A DNA stretch of 64,000 nucleotides, from assembly GCA_035772735.1 (NCBI GenBank), contig JASDFA010000010.1, positions 134,109,001 through 134,173,000 of the forward strand, in the 5' to 3' direction. The position numbers and the translations under genes are program-made. This document shows, one piece after another, positions 25,661 through 37,516 of this stretch. The stretch is from Datura wrightii (lineage: Eukaryota > Streptophyta > Magnoliopsida > Solanales > Solanaceae). Position 1 is the stretch's first letter; every line of letters starts with the position of its first letter. Under the pieces are notes generated by a model that did not search any database, had not been told where the DNA came from, and saw nothing but the letters and a program-made list of their open reading frames with translations.

Positions 25661-25876
25661 AACCGAAGCAGACCGCGAACATCTGGAGTTTGTGTCTTCT
25701 ACCATAATTTGTTCCTTTGGAGGATGATTTTTTTCACATGTATAACTCTCTAAAATCTAGAACCTGTACCCTCTTCCATAACTTGTGCCTTCTACCATAA
25801 CTTGTGCCTTTGATTTTAAAAAATATACTAGTGTTTCTTGGTCAATTGAATATGTCTTTATGCAGGAATTTAAACT

Positions 25877-26086
25877 ATGACAACAACTTGCGTATACATA
25901 ATTTTAAATCAGAAATGGAATGCCAAGTACAAAGTATGTGGATCAAGAGATAAACTATTACTTGTCAAGGATGGTGTGACCTTCTGGAAATTAAGTCATT
26001 TGATATTAGGCTCAGACATACAAGCAGACATATGGTTTCACATTAATGAGAAAACATCCAAAAGAAATGCATGCAACAAACGATGA
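25877..26086 (+). pseudogene. MULE transposase N-terminal piece
   Basis: 69-codon frame starting MTTTCVYIILNQKWN. It resembles the N-terminal, PB1-like start of plant MULE transposases in position and style; no firm motif. The following 500 bp (26087-26592) read as a decayed linker with many stops. Confidence 0.45.
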
Positions 26087-26592
26087 CGAGCTTGACATTT
26101 GCATGTATTTGCTCAAAAACAAAAGTAGCTTCAAAAGTTCCTGTTTCATACTACAGTATATTACAAGTGAGGTAGAATGGTACGCATTCCAAACAAATCA
26201 TAACAGCCTTGTATAACAAAGGGAAGTAGAGCAGATAGAAGAAATTGATGCACAATAACAACTCTACCTTACTTATGAAGAAAAAAGAGGTGCAATTACC
26301 ATTGGTGATGACGAACTCCTTTATCAGACTCAGACAAGTGAAAGTTAATTAGATATTGAACATCTCACACCGAAAACAACACAATAAGAGCCAAAAGATT
26401 ATGCATCCAATGATATGTGAGTTGATATTATTAAAAAGATCCATAGTCAACTACCTTAAAGTCTTCTGGAGCAGAAAATTCAATGTAAATTCAACTAGTA
26501 GAACAAACTCAAGAAGAGTTGTCAAATATTAGAGAGATAGTCAAACCGAAAAGGCTACAAACCGAGATAATAATTTTGAACCCCCCACATCA

Positions 26593-26856
26593 TTGGATGA
26601 GGTACAATTAGGGGTTATTTTCAAAAACAAGAATGATATTCAAAAGTGCATGAGTAATATCGCAATTATACGACATCAACAATATGAGGTGCAAAAGTCT
26701 TACAAAAAGAGGTTTTACATTGAGTGTCTTGATAGGAACTGCATTTGGTGCTTCCACAGTTTAAAGTTGAAGAATTCAAAACTTTTCAAAGTAGTTAAAT
26801 TTGAAAAAAGTACCTGCTTCATGATGCAACATCAAGGGTTATATGTGACTGCATAG
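26593..26856 (+). pseudogene. MULE transposase DNA-binding region
   Basis: 87-codon frame with VIFKNKNDIQKCMSNIAI followed by a Cys/His-bearing stretch (CLDRNCIWCFH), matching the MuDR/FAR1-type N-terminal DNA-binding domain. After a stop, the DLYIGYYKAL segment leads directly to the solo LTR insertion at 26960. Confidence 0.65.
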
Positions 26857-27039
26857 CAGACATTGTACATCACACACTTAAAGAGATTACTCTAAAACTT
26901 ATAATGAAAGAAATGAGGAGTATGTACGACTTGTACATTGGTTACTACAAGGCATTACGTGTTACACCTCGTAAAATTTCCAACACATAGATTCGCATGT
27001 TGGTTAAGAGTATTTGAGAGCCATACATGCTAGAACAAG

Positions 27040-27170
27040 GCCCGGGAAAAGACCGGACGAGAAACTTGTCGAACCATCGCGGAAGGAGCCGAGGTAGAAC
27101 CCCTTCGCGATGGCAATGTGTCACGGAGGTGGAGCCTCCGCGTTGGCTCTGTGACACATTGGCCCTGTCC
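27040..27170. repeat. Iterated GC/CpG-rich words upstream of the LTR-1 TATA box
   Basis: Repeats of cgcgatggc, gtgtcacgg and ctccgcgttggc in both orientations. Same vocabulary as 1780-2040 in an unrelated LTR family. Confidence 0.6.
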
Positions 27171-28499
27171 AGGCCCAAGTATATAAATCCGTCACTTCGA
27201 TTTATTTCATAAAATTCTTATAATTTCCAGAAGAAAATGTAGGGGAACAGGGGAGAACGAAGATTCCTTACCAATATTCGTCCGATTATGCCGTCAAACG
27301 TGGTCCAAATTCAAATTAACTCTAGATACCGAGGTATTAAGCAGTGAGGAGCATTCCTACGGATTTAGTTTCGCAAAATTCGGCCGGCGAATCGTCGTGC
27401 TACCGAACTAAGGTAAGTGGAATTGCTCCAAATTAGTGTCAATATACTCCTATCCCTAAAGTGAGTATTTCTCCCTTCTGGACTTTCAAGAAATAGCGAG
27501 TTTCCCACTGTTTTTCGATAAGCCAAAGTTTGGGCTATATATATATCGAAAGTGACGTTTTCTTTCAGAATATTGGTGTATTTAGTTTTAATTGACATAT
27601 ATGTAAATGCAGTTGGGAGAAACAGCTGGAGTACTGACCGAGCTTCGTCCGTTAATCGAATAAACCGAGGTTAAGGTATGTAAAGCTGTTCTTCCGGCAA
27701 GCCAGGACGTACAATCTAGAAAGTAAATAGAATAAAGGCTATTAATAGATACCCAGTGTACAGGAACGATTTCAATACAATTTCCAGCAAGCATGCTAGT
27801 ATATCATTACGTATCATGCGATAATCAAAATAACGGATAGTCAGATGATTTTAGATAGTAATGTGGTATCCGCTAGTAGCTCAGCATGTTCTTATGTAAT
27901 ACTCAGAATGGAAGTTGTAAAAGCAGTATAATGAATTAGCAAGATTACAGATAGTATGTATTACATTTGTTGAGATTGTATCCGGTAAGAGATGGCACAT
28001 TTTATGTTATTGAGCTATATCCAGTTATAGATGGTATGTTCTATGTTATTGAGTTATATCCAGATATAATCAGATCAGTAATCAGATATAGAACTAGCTT
28101 CAGACACTGATATAGCTCCAGATACAGATATAGCTCCAAAAACAGATATGCTCTAGAAATTGATATAACTTCAGATCACGGATAACAATAATTAGATAAA
28201 TAGATAAATGCTAGGTAGCAGTTAACCCAGTAATCAGGAACAATGCAAAATAGAATATAGCATTAGTTGTTTAATACGGACTGGCCTTGAAATAAAAGAA
28301 GAGAATATGACTAGTATTTTTTTTCATTTGAGCATGCTTGCTGTGTATGTGTTTTGCATGTTGAGACTTGTTATGGCATGTGGGTATCCTTTAGCATCCC
28401 GCCGCCCCTGGGTTATAGCTGTGTCGATACCAGATTTAGATACCGCCACTATCTGGGCGATGCCATCCGCCTAGAGGACGATGATGGCCGACCACCATA

Positions 28500-28740
28500 A
28501 TAATACGATCTAGATTACACTGCTTGCAGGGGCAGTTCAGTTCAGTTCACTCTACGCAGAGCCAGATTACCCTGTTTACAGGGGCAGGCTACTCTGTGTG
28601 TGCTTGTGGCCGGGGGCAATTTCAGATACAACGTTTTATAAAATTACCCTGTTGCGTGTTTGCACCCAGGGGCAGTTTCAGTCACAAATACGGCAGCAGA
28701 TTACCCCGTTGAGCGCTTGCGCCTAGAGGCAGGAGTCTTC
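28500..28740 (+). repeat. Degenerate ~60-bp tandem repeats in solo LTR-1
   Basis: Four units built on attaccctgtttacaggggcag with strong divergence between units. Confidence 0.6.
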
Positions 28741-29972
28741 GGACTCAGACACAGTTCATTGTCAGAGGCCAAGGCCTGAGCTACGTACCCAAGGGGGCCG
28801 GTAGGGGGAGCTCACAGTTATCAGCTGAGTGGAGTGACTTATTTTTGGTTGGTTTAGACCCGGGTAGGGGTAAATAGATTGTTCTGTTGGTTGGCACCTT
28901 CCAGCTTATGGGGGTCGGTCAGGTATTATGTGTATTTATATGTATATCTATATGTGCTATTAGATAATGATAGACAGTAGGACGATACGTCATCAGGTAT
29001 GCCCAGTTTAGTTACAGAATAGGTAAACTCTCCCCAGTTATCCTCAACCAGATAGACTCAACTACTTCCTGCTTATATGTCATGTTATTGTTGTTACCCA
29101 TTTCAGTTGTATATTTCAGTTTGCTTTACATGCTCAGTACCTGTGGTACTGACGCACGTGGGGGCGCTGCATTGCTTGCCTGCAGGTACTCACAGACGAG
29201 GAGCCAATCCCTCGTGACCCTAGCCAGCGCAGAGTCATCAGCTCCTGTCATCCAGAGCTTGATATTCAGAGGTGTATTTCATTTTCTTTTGTTGTATAGC
29301 ACGGGTAGGTCAGGGCCTTGTCCCGACCATCTTATCAGTATTCCTAGAGGCTTGCAGTCTGTATATATTTTCCTGTGGTTAGTTGTGCCGGTCGTGTGGG
29401 GCCGTGCGTATGTTTAGTTGTCTATGTTGGCCGTGTGAGGGCTTATCCAGTCAGTAGTGGTGACCTTGCCGGTCACGTAGCTGTTCCGCATTTGTTATAT
29501 TGAGTTAGAGATAACTAGACAGCATGGTGGCCTTGTCGGCCCGCATAGGTTTCCCTACATGTGAATGATTCTGGTTAGCTGATGATACAGTGCAGGTGGC
29601 TATAGGCCTAATTGGTCGGGGGCTGTATTTACAGCCACTATATAGCCGGTTCGTTTCTTGAAATAGAGCTAGAGTTAGCCAAAGCACCAGATGTGCTCAG
29701 GCTGGACCGTTTAGCAGCCCAGAGTCTAGCAGGCACCAGGTGCCCGTCATACCCCCTAAGGTGGGGTGTGACATTACGTTCCCTCCAATATGCTTAGGAT
29801 ATGATCGGAGGGAACCCATACAATAACTAAAAGATGTTGAATACCTTCACATGATGAAGGAGAGAAATCTTGAAACACATGTAAACTTGAGGTCGGATGA
29901 TCATAATAAGCTTATATAGACCTTTTTCCTTATGGGGCATTAATTGATCACTGAAAATATTGCAGAAAAATA

Positions 29973-30640
29973 ATGATGGTCGATGCAACATTCTTGAAGT
30001 CAAAATATTATGGTGTCCTCTTCAAGGATGAAAACAACAACATACTCCCTCTGGCATTTGCAATCGCAAACGCTGAGAATAATGAATTGTATGGGTGACT
30101 CTTCAAACAGAGGGAAAGAACATTTGCTAGGCTAGATAATCTGTCAATTCTCTCAAATCCCATTCAGTAATTGCACATGCAATCAAAGAAGAGTATCTAG
30201 GTTTTCATCATCACATATGCATCTATAACATGGAGAAAAACTTTTAAAAATGGTTCACATCAAAAGCAATTATTGCACTATTCTATAATGCAACAACTAT
30301 CTATAAACGAGAATATTTTCTACTCACATGTCATAGATATAACATATTGACCCAAAGTCTGTAAAATACTTAGAAGATGAGGCATGTAAAAGATGGGCAT
30401 GTTCATTTACACCAACAGGCATTACAACACACTCACAACAAATAATGTGGAGTCAATGAATGTTGTATTGATAAAAGCAAGGGAATTGCCAATATTGGCA
30501 TGAACATATTACATACAAAACAAACTAAAAAATTGGTTTCATCAGAGAAGAATGGATGCAACAGGACCATTCCACGATCTAACATGTTGGGCAAAAAAGA
30601 TTCTAATTGGAAAAAAAACTAAAGGCTGCTTTTGGTAGAA
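29973..30640 (+). pseudogene. MULE transposase catalytic core, degenerate
   Basis: Starts MMVDATFLKSKYYGVLFKDE and continues PLAFAIANAENNELYG before a TGA at 30096-30098. This matches the first catalytic Asp region (DGTHLKGKY type) of MULE transposases. Further on, frames with NNVESMNVVLIKARELPI match the region ahead of the SWIM finger. Several stops and frameshifts. Confidence 0.7.
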
Positions 30641-30904
30641 TAGCAAGACAACGATGAGTTCTCTGCCCCTGTGAGGATGGAGTGACAAAATTTTTTTAAG
30701 AAAGATAAAAGTAAGTGTTCCTTACCCATTTGCCTCATAGAAATAAAAAGCTACCTATTTTGTTTATAGGAAAACAAATTTTAACATAGATTTAACAAAT
30801 TATACTATTATTTATACTATTCCTTTTCACAAGTTGAGAATGTCAATGCAATCAAATATGTCGTCAAAGATAAAGGATTATAACTTTTTGTAGACCTAAA
30901 GAAC

Positions 30905-31173
30905 ATGACTTGTGATTGCTTAGAATTCCAAACTGATGAGTTACCATGCACCCACGCCATGAAAATCATAGATAAAAGAAGTCTCACAAAATCTACTTAC
31001 TATTCAAATTGGTTCAAAAAACAAGTTTGGAAAAAGATGTACAAGGAAAATCTAGTTGAGAATGAAGACTCAGGAACTCTTATAGAAGACATCATGAGAA
31101 TAAAAATAACCCCACCAGATATTGCAGTAAGTCTTGGAAGAAAACAAATAAAAAAATCATCCAAGAGGATCAC
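30905..31173 (+). pseudogene. MULE transposase SWIM zinc finger and C-terminus
   Basis: Open frame with CDCLEFQTDELPCTHAM (CxC...CxH), the SWIM signature, followed by a Lys-rich tail SLGRKQIKKSSKRIT. The frame is cut at ATCAC by solo LTR-2 and resumes in the same frame at 53514. The 13 nt after 31173 that extend the apparent ORF belong to the LTR. Confidence 0.8.
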
Positions 31174-31375
31174 TGTTGCACCTTAAAAGATTTTTGTTGC
31201 TTAAATGATGTATTTAACATGTGTTGGGTGACTAAAGAATAAGAATTACATGTTACAGAAGTATCGAGGGCTGAACACGTGAATGAGTAGATGAAGCGAG
31301 GCACGACTAGGTCGCAAGGGCCTGTGCGACGTGGCTACCACCCCATGCAAGGAGGTAAGCGATGCGATTGCTTCT
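31174..31375 (+). mobile_element. Solo LTR-2, left part
   Basis: Begins TGTTGCACC right after the target site ATCAC (31169-31173). Interrupted at 31376 by a chromovirus. The right part is 51330-53513. Confidence 0.78.
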
Positions 31376-32479
31376 TGTCACGACCCGAATGGAGGCTCGG
31401 ATCGTAACATGGGACAAGGAGCCCTGAGAGACCCCAAGTCGACCCATGGCATAAGCATATATCTAACTCGATCAAGGGAACTAAACAATCAACAATATAA
31501 TCATAACGGAGGTCTAAATCAACCATAACATCAGAATACAATATCTGAAGATAAATACATACATATGTCTGAAAAGCCTCTTAACATGACGAGTTGATGG
31601 GACAAGACCCCAACTAACTCAACAAAACTGAAACTGAAATACACTTAAGACTTCTAAATAGTCTAGTCCTCAAGAGATGAGGACTCACCAATAATGCAAA
31701 TGCTAACTCTGATAAGCTGACTACGAGCGGGACTGAACCTGAGAGCCGGGTCCTATATCATGAAATGATATAGCATAGAGTATGCAATCAGTATGTGGAA
31801 TGTACCGAGTATGCAGGGTAAGTAAAACCGCTTAGTAAAGAAAATTATTTAAAGACAGTGCATAATATAACATAAACATTAAGAATCTGAGAGTAGGGCT
31901 TGCATGCATTCTTTCTGAAATCATGATCTCTTCATAACATAACATGACATAGCTTCATAACATCATAACTGAATCGATTGATTCAAAGCTAAATTCTAAC
32001 AATTATAAGTAAAGCTGAACATTGAATCAAACCTGCTTTCGAACGTGCATAAATATATATATCTCATGAGTAATGAAATATGCATATCTGAAGTCATGAG
32101 GAACAATGGGAGACTCATCTTTTAACCGACATACCATGATAGAGCTTACGTGATCCCAACTTCACACTCAAGTGGTAGAGCCGTCCAAAGCCTTGCCGGG
32201 GCTAGGGACGATACCATGATATCGATATCAAGCTGAAGGCCCATTCGGGCAGGGGATAGCTCACAAGGGAGGTCCCAAAGTAATATATATGATAATATCA
32301 ACCTACGTTGGCACGTAGTTCTGAGGCATAGGGTGATCGACCCTTAACCTGCTCGGTGCTAGACAGTACTCCCAAAAACATGCATATGCTCTACATCATT
32401 TTGTAACGAATCTCAATATCGTCTATTGACGAAGCTCAATACTCAAATACATCTCGAATATGGAATCATGCGTATGAGA

Positions 32480-32640
32480 AACTTCAGCTCAAAACATACC
32501 ACAAGCTGAAAACATAATTGGGAGCCTTCACTCCAAAACCATGTGGTAAGCTATACATAGGAAAACTTTAACTCAAAACATATCACAACCTGAAAATATA
32601 ATTGGGAGTCTTCACTCCAAAACAATGTGGTAAGTTTAAT
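32480..32640. repeat. Tandem ~95-bp duplication within the chromovirus LTR
   Basis: Two units sharing ctcaaaacatacc, ataattgggag and cttcactccaaaac. The same duplication is at about 49985-50140 in the other LTR, so it predates insertion. Confidence 0.65.
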
Positions 32641-33299
32641 TCGGGAAAATCGTCATTCATACTTAACATGTGGGCATTTCCCAAAGCTTTATTATACTTA
32701 GAAATACTCAATTCTCATCGAAGTCATAATTGTAAACATGGGTAGCTTCAAATCATGCTTTTCATCATAATATCTTATCATCTCATATACTCATCACAAA
32801 TCTCATCATTCATGAACATCTAATCTATGGGCTTTCAATTCATAAAACTAAAATAATAATTTTAAATTGAAAACATTATAAAAATTTCCCATGCTTCATA
32901 ATTCAATAGTAGAATCATAATCAAATCTTACCCATGTATAGAAATAGTAGATTCATGCATTTGGGTTAAAACTCCATAGATTAAACATAGAATTTCACAC
33001 TTTAGAGAGGGATTGGGCATGAGTGTGAAAGAAATCACCCATTCATAACCCTACATACCTGTTGGTAGTTGATTCTAACACTTTTTTAGATGCCCAATAG
33101 GAAATTGAAAAGAAATTGATGAATGCTAAGCCTGATCACCCTCTCAAGTCTTCTACCTTGCATGCATGAATGAATGAGGCCTAAAATGAAGTTAACCCCT
33201 TTAAAAGTCACTATTCATAACTCAAAACGTCATAGTTTATGCCTTAGGAACTTAGTAATTGCGGAAAAGTCCTTAGTAAATTCACAGAAAATAACTGCC

Positions 33300-33770
33300 A
33301 GGTGGTCCTAACGAAGGACCTAACGACTCATTGCTCAGGGTCATGACTCGTGGAGTCGTCCGTTAAGTACACTACTCTTTTGATCATTTGGGCTCGTCAC
33401 GAGCAACCTCACGACTCGTTACTGTGACCACGACTCGTGGTCACCACCCGTTATGTACACTGCCTGAACTTCAACAAAAACATACCCTGCTTGACCATGA
33501 CTCACCCTATGAATCATGGGGACTGACCATGACTCATGGGGTTCTCCCGTCGAGTGCACTGCCTCCCTTCTTCTCTTTTCTTTCCTTAACCACCCCACGA
33601 CTGACTTAACGATTCGTGGGGTTTGACCATGAGTCATTGTCGTGCCCATGGTGTCCTTTTTCTCAGACTTCCCAAAATCCTCACAGGCCTCCCCATGAGT
33701 CACATCACAACTCGTGGGCTGCACCTATGAGTCATCCCACGACTCATTCTGTGCCTGGTGCCAGTTTTTA
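33300..33770. repeat. Iterated ACGACTCGTGG-type words in chromovirus U3
   Basis: More than ten variants of acgactcgtgg, tgactcatggg and their complements in 470 bp. The partner LTR has the same island at 50830-51260 with many CG against TG/CA differences. Confidence 0.75.
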
Positions 33771-33825
33771 AGTTTTTCTCCATTTCAACTCCTAGGTCTG
33801 ATCTTTGGGCTTTCGGGGTATAAAA

Positions 33826-33845
33826 ATATCTCCTCCTTGGGAACA
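33826..33845 (-). promoter_or_regulatory. Chromovirus polypurine tract
   Basis: The minus strand reads CCCAAGGAGGAGATA directly before the 3' LTR, preceded by ttcgaggacgaatgttc, a phrase commonly found at the 3' end of Tekay elements. Confidence 0.7.
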
Positions 33846-34070
33846 TTCGTCCTCGAATATTGGAAAATACTTCGAAAAGTAGAGAGATGCAATTGTCATA
33901 TTCAAATACTGATCATTTAAATCGAAAACTGACGGAATGACTACCTTTGATTCAAACTACATAGCCAAACTAAATTCACGAATCATACACACATCCAAAT
34001 ACATAAAAGAAGCTTGTGCACATGAACTAAATATGAAAACTAAATAGAGTCTGAGTGCAAAACTGATACC

Positions 34071-34535
34071 TCAAGTTGAAACTAGACCAGTAGAGAATAA
34101 ATGCGGGTATCTAGCCATCATATCCGCTTCAGCTTCCCATGTAGCTCCTTCAATATGCTGATTCCTCCATAACACTTTAAATGAAGCTACTTCCTTGTTC
34201 CTTAGCCTTCGAACCTGACGATCCAATATTTCTACCGGAACCTCCTCATAGCTAAGGCTGTCTATCACACGAACACTATCTGCCGGGACAACTAGAGTTG
34301 GATCACCCAAACACTTCTTCAAAAGCAATACATGAAACACAGGATGCACAGAAGGTAATTCTGAAGGTAGATCCAACTCATAAGCCACCTTGTTAATACA
34401 TCTCACTATCCGGTATGGGCCGACATAGCGGGGACTAAGTTTCCCTTTCTTTCCAAACCGCATTACTCCCTTTATGGGAGACACCCTCAGAAATACCCAG
34501 TCATTGACTTCAAATTTTAATTCCCTTCTTCTCAC
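34071..34535 (-). pseudogene. Integrase C-terminus and chromodomain
   Basis: 154 open codons. Residues 1-75 are the integrase C-terminal module (NDWVFLRVSPIKGVMRF, then LSPRYVGPYRIVRCINKVAYELDLP), and about 100-147 a chromodomain of the Tekay/CR type (EVPVEILDRQVRRLRNKEVA, then VLWRNQHIEGATWEAEADM). Chromodomains direct integration to heterochromatin. Read on the same strand as the rest of pol; a frameshift separates it from the integrase core. Confidence 0.9.
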
Positions 34536-34642
34536 GTCCGCATAATACTTTTTGGCGACTCTGGGTAGTTTTGAACCTGTCTCTTATCAACGGAACCTCC
34601 ACCATTGCTTCATGAATCGAATCCGACCCTATCATTGCCACC

Positions 34643-35370
34643 TCACCAACTCAAACTATCCGATTGGCGATCTACATCTCCGCCCATAGAAAGCCTCGAA
34701 TGGTGCCATATGAATACTAGAGTGATACTGTTATTATAGGCAAACTCAATCAGGGGCAAGTGATCATTCCAACCACCTTTGAAGTCAATCAAGCATTCCC
34801 TCAACATGTCCTCGAGAGTCTGGATTGTCCGCTCCGCTTGATCGTTCATTTGTGGGTGGAATGCTATGTTGAGCTTAACCGTACCCAATCCTTTTTGAAA
34901 CAACTTCCAAAACTGAGAGGTAAATTGAGTACCTCAATCTGAAATGATGGATATGGTCACTCCATGCAATCAGACAAACTCCCGAACATATAGTTTGGCA
35001 TAATCCTTTGTCGTATCTGTGGTTTTAACCGGTAGAAAATGAGCAGCCTTGGTCAACCTATCTACCATAACTCAAATGGAGTCATATTGTCGATGAGTAC
35101 GAGGTAAACCTGTGATGAAATCCATATTAATTTCTTCCCACTTCTAAGTGGGAATTCTGATATCTTGAAGTACACCTCTCGGCCTCTGATGCTCAACCTT
35201 TACTTGCTGAAAGTTCGGATACTTAGCTACGAATTCCGCAATATCTCTCTTCATTCCATTCGACTAATAGATTTCCTGTAGGTTGCGGTACATCTTGGTG
35301 GCACCTAGATGGATAGAATACCTGGATCTATGAGCCTCATGCAACATCCGGCTCCTCAAATCATCAACAT
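34643..35370 (-). pseudogene. Integrase zinc-binding and catalytic regions, degenerate
   Basis: Reads HEAHRSRYSIHLGATKMY (His part of the HHCC finger), RPRGVLQDIRIPT, MDFITGLPRT (first catalytic Asp), then GTQFTSQFW and KLNIAFHPQMNDQAERTIQ (catalytic Glu helix; the usual DGQ is NDQ). Several stops, e.g. SD*GTQ. Confidence 0.82.
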
Positions 35371-35763
35371 CTAGAACACATAGACGACCCTGGTACTAAA
35401 GCACACCATCTCCCCCTTGGGAGAAGACCTCCACCTTCTGACTTTGAACGACTTCCTTTAACTTTACCAAAATCAGGTCCCCATCTTGTCAAGCTTTCAC
35501 ATTAGTCACCAAGGATGATTCTAATTCAATCTACACAACAACACTTCCATTAGTCGAGTCGATCAACCTAACTCCCAACCTTGCAAGTCGATGTACATCT
35601 TTCACCAGCTCCTTCTTCCCCTCATCCACGTGGGACACACTCTCCATAGAGAGTCTATAAGTGCGTCCTTTACCACATTAGCCTTACTCGGATGGTAAAG
35701 GACACTCATATCATAGTCCTTAAGTAGTTCCCACCACCTCCTTTGTCGAAGATTGAGATCCTT

Positions 35764-36306
35764 CTAAGTGAACAGATATTGTAGGCTCTTATGGTCTGTA
35801 AACACATCCACGTGGACCCCATATAAATTATGTCGCCATATCTTCAATGCGAACAACAACGCGGCCAATTCAAGATCATGGGTCGGGTAATTCTTCTCAT
35901 GGACTTTCAGCTGTCTAGAAGCATATGCTATCACCCTCCCACGCTGCATTAATACACACCCGAGTCCGATTCTCAAAGCATCACAATACACCACGAACCC
36001 ATCAGTACCCTTGGGGATAGTTAACACCGGTGCTGAGGTAAGTCGAGTCTTCAACTCTTGGAAGCTCTTTTCACAAGCCTCTGACCATTTGAACTTCACC
36101 TTCTTTTGGGTCAATTTGGTCAAAGGCACTGCAATAGATGAAAAATCCTCAATAAATCTCCGATAGTAGCCAGCTAAACCCAAGAAACTCTGAATAGTTG
36201 AAGGATTCACCGGTCTAGGCCAATTCTTCACCGCCTCTATTTTCTGAGAACCCACCTTGATTCCCTCACTTGATACCACATGGCCCAAAAATTCTACGGA
36301 GTTCAA
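35764..36306 (-). pseudogene. RT thumb and RNase H
   Basis: 180 open codons: FLGHVVSSEGIKV and SFLGLAGYYRRFIEDFS (RT connection), then RNase H with VVYCDALRIGLGCVLMQ (usual DAS is DAL), HDLELAALLFALK and DVFTDHKSLQYLFT. A stop follows at the KDLNLRQRRW segment. Confidence 0.88.
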
Positions 36307-36990
36307 CCAGAACTCGCACTTGCTGAACTTGGCATATAATTGGCGATCCTTAAGAGTCTAAAGCACTATTCTCAAATGAGCGGCATGTTCCTCCTTGCTC
36401 CGAGAGTATATCAAGATATCATCGATGAACACAATCATGAACATATACAAGTATGGCTTGAACACCCTGTTCATCAAGTCCATAAAAGTTGCAGGAGAAT
36501 TCGTTAGTCCAAAAGACATAACTACAAACTCATAATGACCATACCGCGTCCTGAAGGCTATCTTCGGGATATCGCACTCCCGAACTCTGAGCTGATGATA
36601 CCCGAATCTGAGATCTATCTTTGAGAAACACTTGGAACCCTGAAGCTAGTCAAATAAATCATAAATCCTGGGTAGAGGATACTTGTTCTTGATGTGACTT
36701 TGTTCAATTGCCGATAGTGTTGCACATTCGAAGGGGACCATCCTTCTTTTGGACAAATATGATTGGTGCACCCTATGGAGACTTGCTCGGTCTAATGAAA
36801 CCCTTATCTAACAGGTCCTTCAACTGATCCTTCAACTCCTTTAGCTCAGCCGGAGTCATCCTATAAGGAGGGATAGATATAGGCTGCATGTCGGGAAGAA
36901 GGTCAATACCAAAATTTGATCTCCCGCTCAGGAGGGATTCCCGATAAATCATTTGGAAAGACCTATGGATACTCACGTACTACTAGAACT
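36307..36990 (-). pseudogene. Reverse transcriptase core, frameshifted
   Basis: Begins with the RT entry segment (IDLLPDMQPISIPPYRMTPA, then DQLKDLLDKGFIRPS) and, after frame changes, YGHYEFVVMSFGLTN and MFMIVFIDDILIYSRS (FIDD catalytic box). In-frame stops and at least two shifts. Confidence 0.85.
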
Positions 36991-37156
36991 AACCGGATAG
37001 TAAGGGTCTCGGACTCAACATCCTTAACCCTAACTAGATGGTACACACAACCCTTAAAAATCATCTTTCTAGCCTTGAGGTAGGAAATGAAATGACCTAC
37101 AGGCACAACTGAACTACCCTTCTATTGTAAGACTGGCTCACCCGAAAATCTGAACT

Positions 37157-37436
37157 CTACTGCCCTGGTTCTACAATTAAATGAAGCATAGCATGCAATA
37201 ACCAATCCATGCCGAGAATAACATCAAAATCAGTCATGGCTAACTTTATCAAAGTTACTGTGGTGACCTTCTGAAGGACTAAGACTTGGCAACCTCTATA
37301 CACCCGTCTAGCTATAACTGAGTCACCTACTAGAGTAGAAATTGTGAAGGGTTCTGACAAGACTTCGGGACTGACTCTGAAGCTACTGGCTATATAAGGT
37401 GTCACAAAAGACAAGGTAGCCCCCAGATCTTACAAA
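37157..37436 (-). pseudogene. Chromovirus aspartic protease
   Basis: Catalytic region reads DLGATLSFVTP where the family usually has DSGA, with a stop codon immediately before the Asp. The downstream strand FDVILGMDWL is intact. It lies just after the nested Athila-like insertion on the minus strand. Confidence 0.82.
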
Positions 37437-37511
37437 GCATAAACATCAATACGGAAAACTCATAACATATAGTGACCATATTCGTGGAGACCTCCTACTC
37501 CTGACGGGATG

Positions 37512-37516
37512 CTAAG
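37512..37516. repeat. Target site duplication CTAAG (left) of the nested Athila-like element
   Basis: CTAAG here and at 47483-47487, exactly outside the TG...CA ends. Confidence 0.92.

Larger units (their letters stand above)
26960..29773 (+). mobile_element. Solo LTR-1 (2814 bp) of a Ty3/Gypsy element, TSD TTACG
   Basis: Begins TGTTACACC and ends GGGGTGTGACA. Flanked by TTACG at 26955-26959 and 29774-29778. No internal region or second LTR is present, so it is the product of LTR-LTR recombination. TATA-like tatataaat lies at about 27180. A GC-rich iterated island lies at 27040-27170 and ~60-bp degenerate tandem repeats (accctgtttacaggggcag type) at 28500-28740. The inserted site reads through in frame as MULE transposase (YYKAL/RSLQYA) once the LTR is excluded. 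Short open frames inside it are not genes. Confidence 0.88.
31376..33825 (-). mobile_element. Chromovirus 3' LTR
   Basis: Plus-strand ends TGTCACGACCC and GGGGTATAAAAA. It pairs with 48890-51329. A tandem duplication of about 95 bp (aactttaactcaaaacata...ccaaaaccatgtggtaag type) is at 32480-32640 in this LTR and again in the other. CpG-rich iterated words lie at 33300-33770, the U3 end. Confidence 0.9.

Noticed and set aside
28500..28740. Regular short repeats as a possible CRISPR array
   Set aside because: Units are long, degenerate and contiguous without spacers, and this is plant LTR DNA.
29082..29417. 111-codon frame with a hydrophobic start
   Set aside because: Entirely inside solo LTR-1, in the R/U5-like region; no family resemblance.
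33388..33724. Frames of 73 and 101 codons on opposite strands
   Set aside because: Both lie in the iterated ACGACTCGT island; repeated words keep them open.
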